From Humulus lupulus (lineage: Eukaryota; Streptophyta; Magnoliopsida; Rosales; Cannabaceae), in NCBI RefSeq assembly GCF_963169125.1, contig NC_084800.1, positions 149,354,397 through 149,418,396 of the forward strand: a stretch of DNA of 64,000 nucleotides, given 5' to 3'. Below the pieces are notes generated by a model, which worked only from the letters and a program-made list of their open reading frames with translations, did no database searches and was not told the origin of the DNA. Position 1 is the first letter of the stretch, and the number at the start of each line of letters is the position of its first letter. The position numbers and the translations under genes were made by a program. This document shows, piece after piece, positions 19,377 through 30,732 of this stretch.

Positions 19377-21110
19377 TTGCAAATGGAAATCGATGTACAA
19401 ACCCAATCAGGTGATGATGTCACCAAATAGGGCATTGCCCAAAGTGAGGACAGAGAAATAGATCCTCGCTTTGGGGATTTTTTTGAAGAGTTAGGACCCA
19501 TCGAGGACCTTGAGGAAGTTCAACTCGATGAAGAAAATCCGACCAAAGTTGTGAAAGTCGGTAAAAACTTAGAGACAACAACGAAGCAAGTACTGGTGGA
19601 ATTTTTGAGAAAAAACCAGGAAGTCTTTTCTTAGTCCCATAAAGACGTGGTTGGAATAGACCCTGTGGTTATTAGCCATGTCCTAAACGTAGACAAGAGA
19701 TTTCCACCAGTGCAATAGAAAAGGAGGCTGCTCGACAAAGATAGATCAAATATTCTAAAGGAATAAGCCGAGAAGCTAAAAGAGAATGGATTCATGAGGG
19801 TAGCGTTTTTTCCATCATGGGTCTCTAATCCCGTGCTTGTTCCCAAGCCAAATGGCAAGTGGCGAACATTCATGTATTTCACAGACCTTAATAAAGCCTG
19901 CCCTAAAGATTGTTTCCCACTCCCTAGAATCAACCAACTGGATAATGCCACTGCAGGGCACGAGATTCTCTCATTCATGGATGCATACTCTGGATATAAT
20001 CAGATCAGTATGCATCCTCATAATGGGGATCACACTAGCTTTCGGATTGATATAGGGCTTTACTGTTACAAAGTAATGCCCTTCGGTTTGAAAAACGCTG
20101 GTGCGACTTACCAACAACTGATCGACCACATGTTTAAGGAACTGATTGGCACAAACATGGAAGTATATGTTGATGACATGCTGGTTAAGTCAAAAAAGGC
20201 AGAAAGGCATATAGCGGACTTGCATGAATGCTTCAACGTCTTGAACAAATATTAGATGAAGCTGAATCCCTTCAAATGCTCCTTTGGAGTAGGATCAGGG
20301 AAGTTCTTGGGATTTATAGTAAACTCGCGAGGAATTGAGGCCAATCTCGAGAAGATCAAGGCCCTGGTCGATATAAAATCACCGATGAAGATTAAGGATG
20401 TTCAAAGATTGACCGGAAGAATTGTTGCTCTCAGTAGATTTAATTCCAAATCGACGGACAAATGCATCCCATTTTTTAATGTACTCAGAGGCCTACAAGA
20501 AATTCGAATGGATGGAGGAGTGCGAACAGGCTTTTCAAGCCTTAAAGACTCACATGTCGCAGCCACCGATTCTATCAAAGCCGGTTGATAAAGAAACTTT
20601 GTTCATTTACTTAGCGGTCACAGAATACGCTGCTAGTGTTGTCCTAGTAAGTGAAGAAGAAGGCATGCAAAAGGTTGTTTATTATGTAAGCAAGAGGCTA
20701 ATAAGAGCGGAGCTGCGGTATCGACCTATTTAAAAATTAGCCTATTGCTTAATCTTAGCCTCTAGGAAGCTACAACCCTACGTCCAACCTCACCCAATCA
20801 CAGTTTTGACCGACCAACCTCTACGACAAGTTCTGCAGAAGCTAGAAGCATGCACATAAAGTCACTTGATATCTATAGTGACTCTCAACTAGTGGTCAAT
20901 CAAATCATTGGAGAGTATCAGGCCCGAGGCTGAAAAATGATTGCTTACTTAGATAAAGCGAAGGATCTATTGGTGGAGTTTGATAAGTACACTCTTCAGC
21001 AAGTACCTCGTGACCAAAATTCAAACGCTGATGCTTTGGCCAAGTTAGCAAGTGCCAAGGATGCTGACACTCTAAACATAGTGCTGGTTGAATGACTATC
21101 TACACCGAGC
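19377..21110 (+). pseudogene. Tat reverse transcriptase and tandem RNase H domains
   Basis: RT spans about 19770-20590: ENGFMRVAFFPSWVSNPVLV, DLNKACPKDCFPLPRI, FMDAYSGYNQI, YKVMPFGLKNAGATYQQ, and the polymerase motif EVYVDDMLVKS. The first RNase H follows at about 20590-20830 (FIYLAVTEYAASVVLVSEE), where the first acidic residue of the usual L-A-V-S or D-A-S strand is not obvious. The second, plant-type RNase H-like domain is at about 20860-21090 (DIYSDSQLVVNQIIGEYQAR, then VPRDQNSNADALAKLAS). Two RNase H-like domains in tandem mark the Tat lineage. Stops at 19764, 20253 and about 20732, and a frame change near 20500, break it. Confidence 0.85.
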
Positions 21111-22383
21111 AGAAGATACCTCTTTGGTGATTCAAGCAACGGAAACATGGATGGCACCTTACATAGAGTACTTGATGCAAAGCGTGTTGCCGACAGACAG
21201 ACACAAAGCCAGGACCCTTCAGCGATAGGCTACTAGGTATATCCTGGTCGATGGAATCTTGTACCAAAGAGGATACTGAATGCCACTCCTCAGGTGTATT
21301 TCAAAAGAGAAAGCTAAAGAATTGATGAGAGAGGTCCACGAAGGCTTTTCTGGGGACCATGCTGGGGGGCAAAGTTTATCAAACAAGATCCTAAGGCAAT
21401 GATACTTTTGGCCATTAATGAATGAAGACTCGATGAAATTTGTGCGGAGGTGTGACAAATGCCAAAGGTTCTCCAAAATTCCACGAGTAGCCCCTAATTA
21501 GCCAAAACAAATGCTAAGTCTGTGGCCATTCGCAGTCTGGGGTATAGATCTAATCGGATCTCTGCCCACAGAAAAGGGCGGCGTCAAGTACACCGTAGTG
21601 GCCATCGATTACTTCACTAAATGGGTCGAAGTTGAGCCACTCGCAACCATAACAACCAAGAGAGTGGTGGATTTCATAGTCAAAAACATCGTGTGTCGCT
21701 ATGGATTGCCACGAAAAATTGTCTCAGACAACAACACCAAGTTTGATAGTGAACAATTCATAGATTTTTGCTAGCGACATGGAATTTTCAAGGGCTTTTC
21801 TTCAGTCGCTCATCCTTAAGCAAACGGACAAGTCGAAGCAGTCAATAAAACGCTAAAGGATACTCTAAAGAAAAGACTTGAGGAGGCGACGAGGGCATGG
21901 CCAAAGAAATTTCCTAAAGTCCTTTGGTCATACAGAACTTCCCATCGAACAGCAACAGGCCATACTCCATTTTCCTTGGCCTGTGGATATGAGGCTATAC
22001 TACCTGTTGAGTTAGATCCGCCATCTCATCAAAGAATAACGTACGATCAAGGCTCCAATAGCCAGCTGTTGATGGAATCTCTAGATTTGGTCGATGAAAA
22101 GCGTGAGCAAGCCCAACTCCGAGTAGCAGTGTACCAGCAAAAGGTCGCCCGATATTTAAATTCTAAAGTACACGAAAGAAAATTCAATGTCGAAGATCTA
22201 GTACTTCGAAGGGTTTTCCTCAACACCCGCGACTAGGCTGTTGGAGTACTCGGGCCTAATTGGGAAGGACCATACCAAATTGAAGAAGTCCTCCATCCAG
22301 GCACTTACAAACTTGCTCGCTTAAATGGAGATCTCATTCCTCACTATTGGAATGGAGAACACCTGCGCAAGTTATATCAATAA
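21111..22383 (+). pseudogene. Tat integrase
   Basis: The zinc-binding N-terminus is recognisable (EVHEGFSGDHAGG, then CDKCQRFSKIP). The catalytic core has WGIDLIGSLPTEKGG (first Asp), VAIDYFTKWVEVEPL, and GLPRKIVSDNNTKFDSEQF (second Asp). The third residue is the Glu in NGQVEAVNKTLKDTLKK. The C-terminal part ends KLARLNGDLIPHYWNGEHLR and stops at 22381-22383. The usual DNGTQF reads DNNTKF. Stops at 21499, 21772, 21819 and 22234 break an otherwise collinear frame. Its role would be insertion of the element cDNA into the genome. Confidence 0.9.
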
Positions 22384-23055
22384 ACAATTCTTCTTAAAGA
22401 ATTGGCTTGTATTAATTTTACTTTTTACAAGTTATGAAAAAGGGTTGGTCATTTTATGTGACTGATCGCTTATAAGTGTAAGATCGTTTTGTTGATCACT
22501 CGTACAAACATGTTTGTCCATTTATTACGAGAATTAAAAGGGACTATGCGCAGCAAGGCATTCTTTCCAACTATTGTATTTATTACAAGTATTTGCTCAT
22601 TACGTGTGTTGATTTGCTATATTATCGTTTTAAATTCTCTACTACGAGCAGAAATGTTCGAACAAGTTTTGGTCAAGGCAAGTGACCGAGGACCTAAAGC
22701 TCCTCAATCACTTGGGGGGCACATAAGGCATCTAGTAAGCAAAGCATATCGACAAGTATGTAAACACACGAGAAAAATAAGTGAAAGCATGCTACGGTAC
22801 ATAGAGTATTTTTCAAAATTTTGTATTTTGTTAAATCAAACCAAAGTGTTATACTAATTCGGTCATGTGAACAGATCTTATAATAAATGCAAGTATTATA
22901 ATATCAAAAAAGAAATATTTTACACCGCAAGCAGTTACTGCTTGGATGTAATTGTTTGATTAAAAGTTAAAGCTGCCCATGCTGCAATAAAAATAATTGT
23001 TTTAAAGTACAGAGAAATAATAAAAAACAAAAAAATATATATAAAATCATTATAA
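22384..23055. other. spacer between Tat pol and the antisense gene
   Basis: No supportable coding sequence. The convergent pol and antisense transcripts would both need to end here or downstream; AT-rich stretches at 22800-23050 could serve as 3' ends, but I see no decisive signal. Confidence 0.4.
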
Positions 23056-23634
23056 TCATAAGGCAGGAGGGTCTTGTGGATTTTCTTGGTCAACTGTAGC
23101 TTCAACTCCATTATCCACACCTTCAAGGCCAGTGGCCAAAGAGATTTCGGGCGAGGCTGGGATCTTCGCTTTTTCTTCTTCCGCCAAGTGAGCAACACAC
23201 TGGGCTATTTCAGTTTGCCTCATGCGCTCGGGGTGATAGATGAAATTGGCCCCTTGATTGTGTTTCCAAGAATCATAGAAACACTTGGACGTGGCGCCCT
23301 TGTACCTCTCCGGATTGCTGGCATTGGCTTTTTCGAGATCCTTGATGCGAGCCTCCAACTTATCAGCCTCTTGCCTGCGCTCGATCAGGTCTGCCTCGAG
23401 CTTTTTGGCTTCACGAAAATAGATAAGGTGAGACACTTTGTACTTCACCTTTGCCTCGACCATTTTATTTTTCTCCTCGAGCAATGTCGCATTTGCCTTC
23501 TGAGCCACCTCAAACTGCTCGACATATTTCACTTTGATGGCCTTAAGCTCCTCAGCATGCCGTTGCTCGAACGACTTGGATTGCTCAGTGATGACCCCCG
23601 AGCGGAGCCGGCTGGCAGTCACAGTCAGCATTGC

Positions 23635-23706
23635 CTGCGATCAGAAAAAAAGTTAAAATGACTATTATAGATAAAAAGATTGTGTCAACACGAAGAGATA
23701 ACTTAC
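23635..23706 (-). other. intron in the Tat antisense gene (72 bp)
   Basis: On the minus strand the donor is GTAAGTTATC after CTTGCCAGT and the acceptor is TTTTTTTCTGATCGCAG before GCAATGCTG. Both match plant consensus well. Confidence 0.75.
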
Positions 23707-24682
23707 ACTGGCAAGCTCGTTTAGAGTGCAGTTCAAGATCTGGTCGACATCCATCGACTTTGTCCCAGCCATAGCTTCTCGGCTGCGCTCGTGCCTCAGG
23801 ATCCTTGTCATCATGTCCTTGGCCGATCTTAGAGCGCAGCTCGATATGTCATCCCCTGTCTGAACAGGGGCTGTTGGCTGTGTCTGATCTACAGGAGCCA
23901 GTGGGGAAGGGGTCGACTCGACCAGGGCAGGCAGAGTTTGTTGCTCGAGGGGAGATGGAGGTGGTGTTGTATTTTTTGAAGGACCAGCTGTTGGAGGGTC
24001 CTCAGTGCGGGATTTCTTGGTCGGAGGCTCTTTGCTGTATTCCCCACGATGCGGCATGCTCGCTTTCTTCTTGCTCGCAGGAGCATCAGTTAGATAGTAC
24101 AAATAAGTGAGTATGCTATGACAAAGAAGGAAACAAAGGTAATTGTAAGCAAAATACCCGAGCTATAATTACTGGTCGCTACATTACTTACTGAACTACT
24201 GCTACCCTCACTTACTACCTGGAAGAAATCTGAATCTAAGTTTGGAATAACTTAAAGTTGCCATCCCCGTCAAATAAGCGACAGGGAATTGGAAAACTAT
24301 CTAAGAGTGAGAGATCAGTACCGTTCTCATCCGAAGACTCGTTGATAGGTGAAAGGGATTCAAAAGCTTTCTTCTTTCCCTTTCCCGAAGGGGCAGGGGG
24401 GAGTGGCCACTCACGAGGAACTGGAGGATTCCCTGATTGTCACTCTAGTTGGTCTCCTCCTTTGACGTTGCGACACATCTCGGTGCTGCTCGGGAATTTC
24501 CTCGCCGGTGGCACTTTCTGCTGTTGACTCCCTCATATCCTGATGAGGTGCCGAAAGCCCGACCAGTCTTAGGTTGGCTACAGTGACCAGTTGTTTGACG
24601 CTCTTCTCTACGTCAGTCATGCTGGCCAAGAGTGCTGCTCGGACTTCCATTTCTGAAGTAGGAGCCAGTCACAGCCATGGAC

Positions 24683-24760
24683 CTGAAATATGCTAAATCT
24701 CTAACGGGAATGCAAATAAAATACAAAGAAAATAAATTACCAGGAGAGCAATGATATTAC
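24683..24760 (-). other. intron in the Tat antisense gene (78 bp)
   Basis: On the minus strand the donor is GTAATATC after CAAGGAG and the acceptor is CATATTTCAG before GTCCATGG. The conserved domain ends at the donor. Confidence 0.65.
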
Positions 24761-25315
24761 CTCCTTGGGTGAAGGCTAGGTTGGCGACAATGTCGGTAGT
24801 CAGAAAATACTCCAGGTGGTACTTCCCCACGTTGGAGATGAAGGTGGTCTCACTCAGAAAGGTACGGGTCATTTTTTGATTACGAAAAAAGAAAAAACCC
24901 CGTATTTTCTTGGTTGGGGTTCGATTTGAGGTCGAACAGGTAGTTGACCTCGTGTGGCGTAGGAACAGGCTACTTTTTATGACTGTAAAGGATATAGAGT
25001 GCGGAAAGCATTCAATACCCGTTCCTGGTTATTTGGAAATGAGCGACACCAATATAGTTGGCCACTCCTTGGAAAAAAGGATGGAGAGGCAGGATCGCTC
25101 CTGCCTCAATATGAAACCGCGACCAGGTGCTGAAGCCACTTCTAGGAAGGTTTGCCCGCTGGTCTTTGGTTGGTTGGACTAAGGTTACCCCAGGAAGTCC
25201 GTACTTCCTGATATAATTGGCTATCATCCTGACCGTGATTCTGCTAGGAGGAGCCACGTACCATTTGACGGCAGGTCGAAGGACATTTCGAAGTTAGGCT
25301 TGATTTTGGATTTCT

Positions 25316-25356
25316 GAATCAGAAGTATTTTCACTGGATCAGAAGTATTTTCATCT
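25316..25356 (-). repeat. 19-bp tandem duplication in the antisense gene
   Basis: TCAGAAGTATTTTCA occurs twice in a row in the plus strand, lengthening the low-complexity region before the conserved domain. Confidence 0.7.
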
Positions 25357-25607
25357 CGTCCACTGGTCGAAGGAATTTCAACCCGATGAGCAGGCTGATT
25401 TGAAGAAGGGTTGGATGATTTCTTTTTCTAGGCTGTAGACTTTACTCGACCCATGTGTTGAGGTGGGATCGAAGGATTACTTGAGGTGTTTCGAGAAAAA
25501 GGGATCTCCAGAATTAGCCGTGATGGTTGTTCTTCGTCCTCGAGCAGTTGGGCCAGCAGATCATCGTCGATTGGCCTCTCACCTCCCCACGGATCTTGCA
25601 TGAAAAT

Positions 25608-26071
25608 CTGCGAACAGAAAATGGGAGATGTGAATCTAATGGCCAAAAGGATCAAGATGTTTAAAAGTTGGATTAACGTTGCTCGTGTATAAAAGTTAAG
25701 CTTTTATACAACCAGCAGAATTCTGACAAAAATTACTATATTTCAAGTGAACAGTTTGGAAAATGGATTAAAAAGCAGAAGTGAAAAGCTTTTCAGGAAA
25801 AAAATTTCGACTCTAAAAGGGTTGGAAAACCCCAATTTTTTCCACTAGCTTAGAAATTGAATTTTTACCTTGATTTCACGCCCTAAAGTTATAATCCTAA
25901 ATACCCAACTACTTCGTCATCCATGACAAATGTTAATCTCCTACCAAGTTTAGTGCAAATCAATATGTCGATTTACCCCCAAACAGTTTCTTTCAAGAAC
26001 TCAGGATACAAAACAGATGTAAAATAGATATTGTATGGCATTTCAACGACTGAAAAGGTCGATAAACTTAC
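25608..26071 (-). other. first intron of the Tat antisense gene (464 bp), in the 5' UTR
   Basis: On the minus strand the donor is GTAAGTTTATC after TTATCCAA (26071) and the acceptor is TTTTCTGTTCGCAG before ATTTTCATGCAAG. The start codon lies six bases into the next exon. Confidence 0.65.
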
Positions 26072-26246
26072 TTGGATAAAAGATTGAAGCAAGTTTTCGA
26101 GACACTAAGTCGATTGGCTGGACAGACACTCCGTGGATTGTCAAGTTCGTTTGAGGTTTCTGAGTTTTCTACACCTTTTTCTTAAGAGTTCTTGAAGAGA
26201 AAGTGAAAAGTAAAAAGTGAAAAATGATCCTGAGGGATTATTTATA
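26072..26246 (-). promoter_or_regulatory. promoter and 5' UTR exon of the Tat antisense gene
   Basis: TATAAATAA (minus strand, 26238-26246) precedes a leader of about 140 bp with AAGAACTCTTAAG, ending at a strong GTAAGT donor at 26071. A TATA box, leader exon and intron in this order indicate an antisense transcription unit independent of the LTR. The start site is inferred. Confidence 0.6.
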
Positions 26247-26454
26247 ATGATCGTAGCACTGTAAAAGAGGTAATCATGGAATTACTTTTTTCAAGGCATA
26301 GGGAAATGCAATAGCCGTTAGACAATTTTTTGGAAACTGAAAAGACATGATTGGTTGCCTTTTTCGAAAAGGCATGGGCGGCTCTGACAGATTTGGTGGG
26401 GTACGCGAAGGGTCAATTTCCTAAGTTTACTTCATGCTGGTCACAGTAAAATAA

Positions 26455-26467
26455 ACTTGGGGGGAAA
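26455..26467 (+). promoter_or_regulatory. Tat polypurine tract
   Basis: ACTTGGGGGGAAA ends directly at the 3' LTR start TGTTTACCC. Confidence 0.85.
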
Positions 26468-27080
26468 TGTTTACCCAAAAATTTCTTCTGATGATTTGGC
26501 AAGAACTTATTACACGTGGTTGGCACGTGGTAGCGTCAAAGTGAAGAGGTGTTGCTCGTCTATCGAACAGATCCTTGTTGCTTCATCAGATCTCGCGATT
26601 AGATACGACCAGCCTGGTCCCATGCTTCGGTTTATTTCCTTTAAAGATATGTAATCTTGTAATAACTACATTTATTATATTCTTTTTATTGCCTTAATAT
26701 GTTGATATTAAGGAGAATTAAGGCCCATTGGCCCATATAACTCTCCTTGAGCCTATAAATATGCATGAGATGGCTCCAGAAAGGGACATTGGAACCTTTT
26801 TTCTGAAGATTCATAGATAGAGCATAGTGAAATTATCCACTGAAAAGTTATAATTCTCCTAAGGCTTGTGAAACTCAAGAACCCTAGTTCTTTGATCACA
26901 GCATTAGGATTTATCATCAATATTATCAATAAGAGGACGTAAGTTATTACCACATAGTTGGGGCCGAACCATTATAAATCATTTGCGTCATTTCTTACCA
27001 TTTCATTACATTCTTGATTGCCTTCTTATTTCTTTGTTGTATTTCTAACTCCGTGTCATTGGCCAAATCGAGGGTCAACA
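26468..27080 (+). repeat. Tat 3' LTR
   Basis: 613 bp. It differs from the 5' LTR by scattered substitutions and a 12-bp tandem duplication (GGTTGGCACGTGG, about 26519). TATA box at 26754-26761. Confidence 0.95.
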
Positions 27081-27712
27081 CTTACCAATACCGATATTTT
27101 TGAGAACAAGGAAACACTCCTAAAACCAACAATAAAAATGTGAGAATTTCTCAAGAAAGTAATGATAAAGAAATGAACTAAACCACCAAGAAGAAACTTA
27201 TTGAAAAGAAACCTTAAGTTCAAAGAACTTAATTACCTAACCAAGAATGGAAACAACGAGTTAGGATTTGAGTAAAGAAAATTAAAGGAAACTACATACA
27301 GAAATGAACTTAAGATTAGGAATACCTTTGAATATACTAGCACCGAACTACACCTTGATATTGAAAACACACTATAAATCTCACTTCCCAAGTGTTTATA
27401 AAGCTTTAAGTTGATAAAGCTTTTATCCCAACCCAAGTGTTTATCACTCTATAGCAACCCTAGCAGCTTAAAGGCTCTGAACACAGCTTGAAGAATGAGA
27501 AAAATGGCTAGTACTAGGTCCTATTTATAGAGTTTAAGGAGTGAACTATCTCCTTTTAGCTTGAATAAAAATAATGAGTATTAATTGAAAAATATTTGAA
27601 TATTCGTTCAACAGGTGCTGAAGACTCGGTCAAAATGTTCAGAGGCTAGTTAAGAGGTTAGGGAATGAATGAAGCTCGGTTTCAACAACGTTTGAAATTA
27701 TGGTCCTAGGGT

Positions 27713-27850
27713 TGATATATCGCCCATTATAGGTGATATATCACCTGGCCCTATGTCTCGAGTGCTCGTCGTTCCATTTGTGCGAAGTTGACGTGTTTTT
27801 CGTATTCCCCGTGTGGGGATACATCGGCTCCTATGCTGCGATATATCAGC
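27713..27850 (-). repeat. palindromic module, GATATATC type, partly decayed
   Basis: Two pairs: GATATATCGCC (27714) with GGTGATATATCACC (27732-27745), then GGGGATACATCGGC (27815) with GCTGCGATATATCAGC (27835-27850), separated by about 70 bp. Confidence 0.75.
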
Positions 27851-28330
27851 ATGCGTGAATATATTAAACACGTAATTGTACTTTTTCAGCATAATTTGAA
27901 TTGATTAACTAGGTTTGATTGAGTAATACGATATTCTAGCAAGTTCTGGAAGGGTATAGAGCTTCTAGAAACTTCTATTTTGGAATTATCCACTTAAAAT
28001 GCTTACATCCTCAAATAAACAAGATTGTGACAAATGTCATGCTCTTAATGGTCTTGGAAGATTCTAGAGCTTTCTTGAACTTTCTTTTATTTAAACTATA
28101 ATTAAATCCTCAAATAAACATGCACACGACAAGTGTCATGATCATATTAATTCTATCTAAACCTTATAGTATAATAAATGGCATCTTTATAATCAGCTAT
28201 ATTAATCAAACCTTATGTTATAATTAATATTCTTAAACTATAGGTTAAACTTATAAAATCTATAAGTGTTGCTACGAGTATTCAACTAAGTCCCAGCTTG
28301 AACCAAAATCCACAGTAACTATCATACTGT

Positions 28331-28362
28331 AACTACTACTAACTACTACTACTACTAATACT
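28331..28362 (+). repeat. ACT microsatellite in LTR-alpha
   Basis: A run of ACT/TAC trinucleotides of about 30 bp. The sister LTR has an interrupted, shorter equivalent near 54066-54105. Confidence 0.7.
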
Positions 28363-28390
28363 ATCTAATTGGCTAAGTAAAGTTCTGGGA

Positions 28391-29014
28391 TTGATATTGA
28401 CAGTATATGATCTACTTAAAGATTGCAGTGTTATGTTCTTTCTAGAACATTAGAAAAGTAGATAAGATCAAATGTATTTGTTGCTTCGGTCATGACTGAT
28501 ATTGACAGTAGAAAGGATAAGTAAACATACCGTTATTATCTGTTCTAGTCATATCATATATTTGACCATAGGTCAATTCAATCTCAATTCTGAGTGGTTA
28601 GTATTCTAACTGAGTTCTTTGATTTTTTCATTACCAGCTTACCCTACGGACTAGCCCATACTTACATCTTGGGAACTCGATAGTGTTGAGTGGGAGTGTT
28701 AATTCCCATACTTACATCTTCGTAACTCGGTAGTATAATTGAGTTGGAGTATTAATCATAGATATGAACATCTATAGCTTCTGATGAAGAAGTAAAACGA
28801 TGGTTTCCTTTTAGTTTGGTTCAAGGTGTTAAAACATAGAGATCTCATTTTAGTAATTTATAATAGTTTACTGAAATATCATTTACAAGGAACTAATTGT
28901 TTGAAGGATAAAATACAATGAGGTGTAAAATGGTATTTTAGTCCTATCTCATTATACACCGTCTATAGAGGATTGAGTGATATGGTTACAACAATGGAAA
29001 ATCAATAGCGTATG
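28391..29014 (+). repeat. copia C2 3' LTR, second part
   Basis: It continues the family sequence broken at 12856, with landmarks CATACCGTTATTATCTGTTC, CCATAGGTCAATTCAATCTC and TTTCCTTTTAGTTTGGTTC. It is cut at 29014 by the XL element (TGTAACGTCCTGCG), so the LTR 3' end is absent from the window. Confidence 0.75.
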
Positions 29015-30732
29015 TGTAACGTCCTGCGTTTCGGGTACCCTGAAACAACTCGGGTTGCGATTGTTTTCCCCAAGTTAAGAATATTATTTTAAATAATATT
29101 ATATTTGTTTGCAATTTATTTTCATGATTTATGGCTAGAAAAATTATGAATTTTTTGTTTAATAGTCAAGATAAGACTTTTGGTCATGGACCGACACAAA
29201 AACAATAATCGGGTAAAAATCTTGGAAAAGAAAATGAAAAACTATGGAAAATATATTTTGTTTATAAAATACATTCATACAAATTAAATTTTGGTCAAAA
29301 ATAATAACCTAAGAGAAAATGGAAATTTTAGGGCATTTTGGTATTAAATGCTTAATTTTACCGAATTGGGAAATTTTATTCCATGAATGGACCTTAGGTT
29401 AAATTTTATTGTGTGATTAATTATATTAAATTTGAGAGACATTTAATTTAATTATTATGTGTTAAGTTTTGTTTTTAAAACTTAATAAGAGTTAAAATGG
29501 TTATAAAATGTCAACTTTGATTTTTCTTCTTAGGAAATAATTATTAACCATTTAAAAAAATATGACATAAATAAAATAGAGAGTGGTTGGCCATGTAGGG
29601 AATTTATTGGGGTACACCAAATTATTTAATATAAGGGTTAATAGGCAAGTAGATAGTAAGAAAAACACTAAAGTGTTTTAAGATATTTAAGAGTTGTTTA
29701 AACTCTTCTAACCCTCCCCAAAACCGCCCCCTCTCTCTCTCACAATCACTCTCATCTTCTTCTTTTTTTTTTAAAACTCTCTCAAGTTTTTTCTCCATTT
29801 TCAACCTCAAGAACACTAAGAAGGCTTGGAAGCTTAGGCTTTGGTCTATGAAGGGTTACCCTAAGGTAAAGTTTAAATTAACTAGACTTTTGTAAGGTTT
29901 TAACCATAGATTTTTTTTCAATACCTAATTATATATGATGTTGGAGGAGATGGTTAAGGTTTTGAAAGGTTTTTGAAGGATCCAAAGCTAGTAGAAAGAT
30001 CAAAACCTTATGCAAGAACAACAAGAGGTAAAAATATTACTTTTTATGGTTGTTATTGTATGGATTTTATTTTTTAAGCATTATCTTGTATATTTAATGC
30101 TTAAAGTTTCTTATTGGTGATGTAATAAGGCTATGGTCGTTGCTTTATAATTTTTATGATGCTTGTGTGTTGATTTTTTAAAATAGGAACCAATATCCCC
30201 AAGGGTTTTGTTGAAAACCCTAAAACAAAAATATAAGTTATGAGTTGTGACTTCCAAGGGGTCAAGCATCCATTGTATATTGATTTTGTAAAATTTAATT
30301 ATATTGTAATATTTTTTATATGAATTACATAAAATTGAGCTTTTGAAACACTCAAAAATGTTTAGAACTGAGTGACTTATGCTATCTCAAAGTTAGGTAA
30401 AAAAAAAACTGTTTTTTTTTCGTATTCTTAATTTCAGGACCAAGTTTGGACAGCCAATGTATCGGTCAAATTAACCCAATATTTTCTAAACATTTGTAGA
30501 CATATTCTTGGCATAACCTAGTATTCCACTGTAAAAATTAGTAAGAAAATATTGAATGGTTTGAAAGTAATTAAGTGCCAAAGTTTAGAAAAAATAAGGA
30601 CTTGAAAATAAAGTCATTTTTACCTCATTGTTAGAAAATATTTTCACCAATAAAAAATGCTCATTTTGACCTAATATTTTACAAAGACCAATATGGTACA
30701 CAAATGGAATTGGAAAATTTTGGTAACAATTG
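29015..30732 (+). repeat. XL 5' LTR, first piece
   Basis: It begins TGTAACGTCCTGCG and runs to the Tekay element with TSD AATTG. It matches the reverse complement of 57784-56030, including TTATTTTAAATAATATTATA and the pyrimidine-rich stretch near 29730-29770. Confidence 0.85.

Larger units (their letters stand above)
23056..25607 (-). pseudogene. Tat antisense gene (aORF), multi-exon, putative gypsy-type transposon domain plus coiled coil
   Basis: Reading leftward on the minus strand: ATG at 25601 (MQDPWGGERPIDDD), an acidic N-terminus, then the conserved domain at about 25260-24761 with FHIEAGAILPLHPFFQGVAN, YLFDLKSNPNQENTGFFLF and SNVGKYHLEYFLTTDIV. I recognise this as the plant 'putative gypsy type transposon' domain (Pfam Transposase_28). 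A Pro-rich, basic linker follows (24080-23860), then a coiled coil with many Glu/Lys/Ala (23630-23290) and a C-terminus with WKHNQGANF. Introns with good borders are at 24683-24760 and 23635-23706; an exon end near 24415 (GTGAGT) is likely. Stops at about 25428 and 25012 mark decay. Extra ORFs at this place are known in Tat elements; function unknown. Confidence 0.8.
15866..27080 (+). mobile_element. full-length Tat-lineage Ty3/gypsy retrotransposon, decayed, with antisense gene
   Basis: 11,215 bp with LTRs of 602 bp (15866-16467) and 613 bp (26468-27080), flanked by CTTAT / CTTAC (one mismatch). Order: LTR, gag, protease, RT, RNase H, a second RNase H-like domain, integrase, a spacer, an antisense gene (23056-25607, promoter near 26240), polypurine tract, LTR. 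The second RNase H and the large region between pol and the 3' LTR are features of Tat. The LTRs differ by several percent plus a 12-bp duplication, and stops are scattered through pol, so it is old and inactive. Confidence 0.95.
12857..28390 (-). mobile_element. LTR-alpha (gypsy-type LTR, reverse strand), split by two later insertions
   Basis: Three pieces (12857-13486, 15732-15865, 27086-28390) together make about 2.07 kb and match, in order, the solo LTR at 52214-54132. Shared landmarks are TGTAATGACCCAACTA at the border, GGGATCCCATTGTTTTAAAA, AATGAGCCTAATGCCCAG, and the GATATATC palindromes. Read on the minus strand the LTR ends in GGGTCATTACA. The other end lacks the CTCTACA seen in the sister copy, and no TSD is found, so a few bases were lost at 28390. 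Only an LTR is present, with no internal region, so it was probably a solo LTR before the nesting. Confidence 0.8.
27081..28390 (-). repeat. LTR-alpha, 5' end piece (minus-strand sense)
   Basis: It resumes at CTTACC exactly where the piece ending at 15865 stopped. It holds four GATATATC-type palindromes (27713-27850) and ends at AAGTTCTGGGA. Confidence 0.85.

Noticed and set aside
23074..23661. 195-codon plus-strand open frame in the Tat element
   Set aside because: It lies opposite the coiled-coil exon of the antisense gene. Its Leu/Phe-rich translation is what the complement of a Glu/Lys/Ala-rich coil gives.
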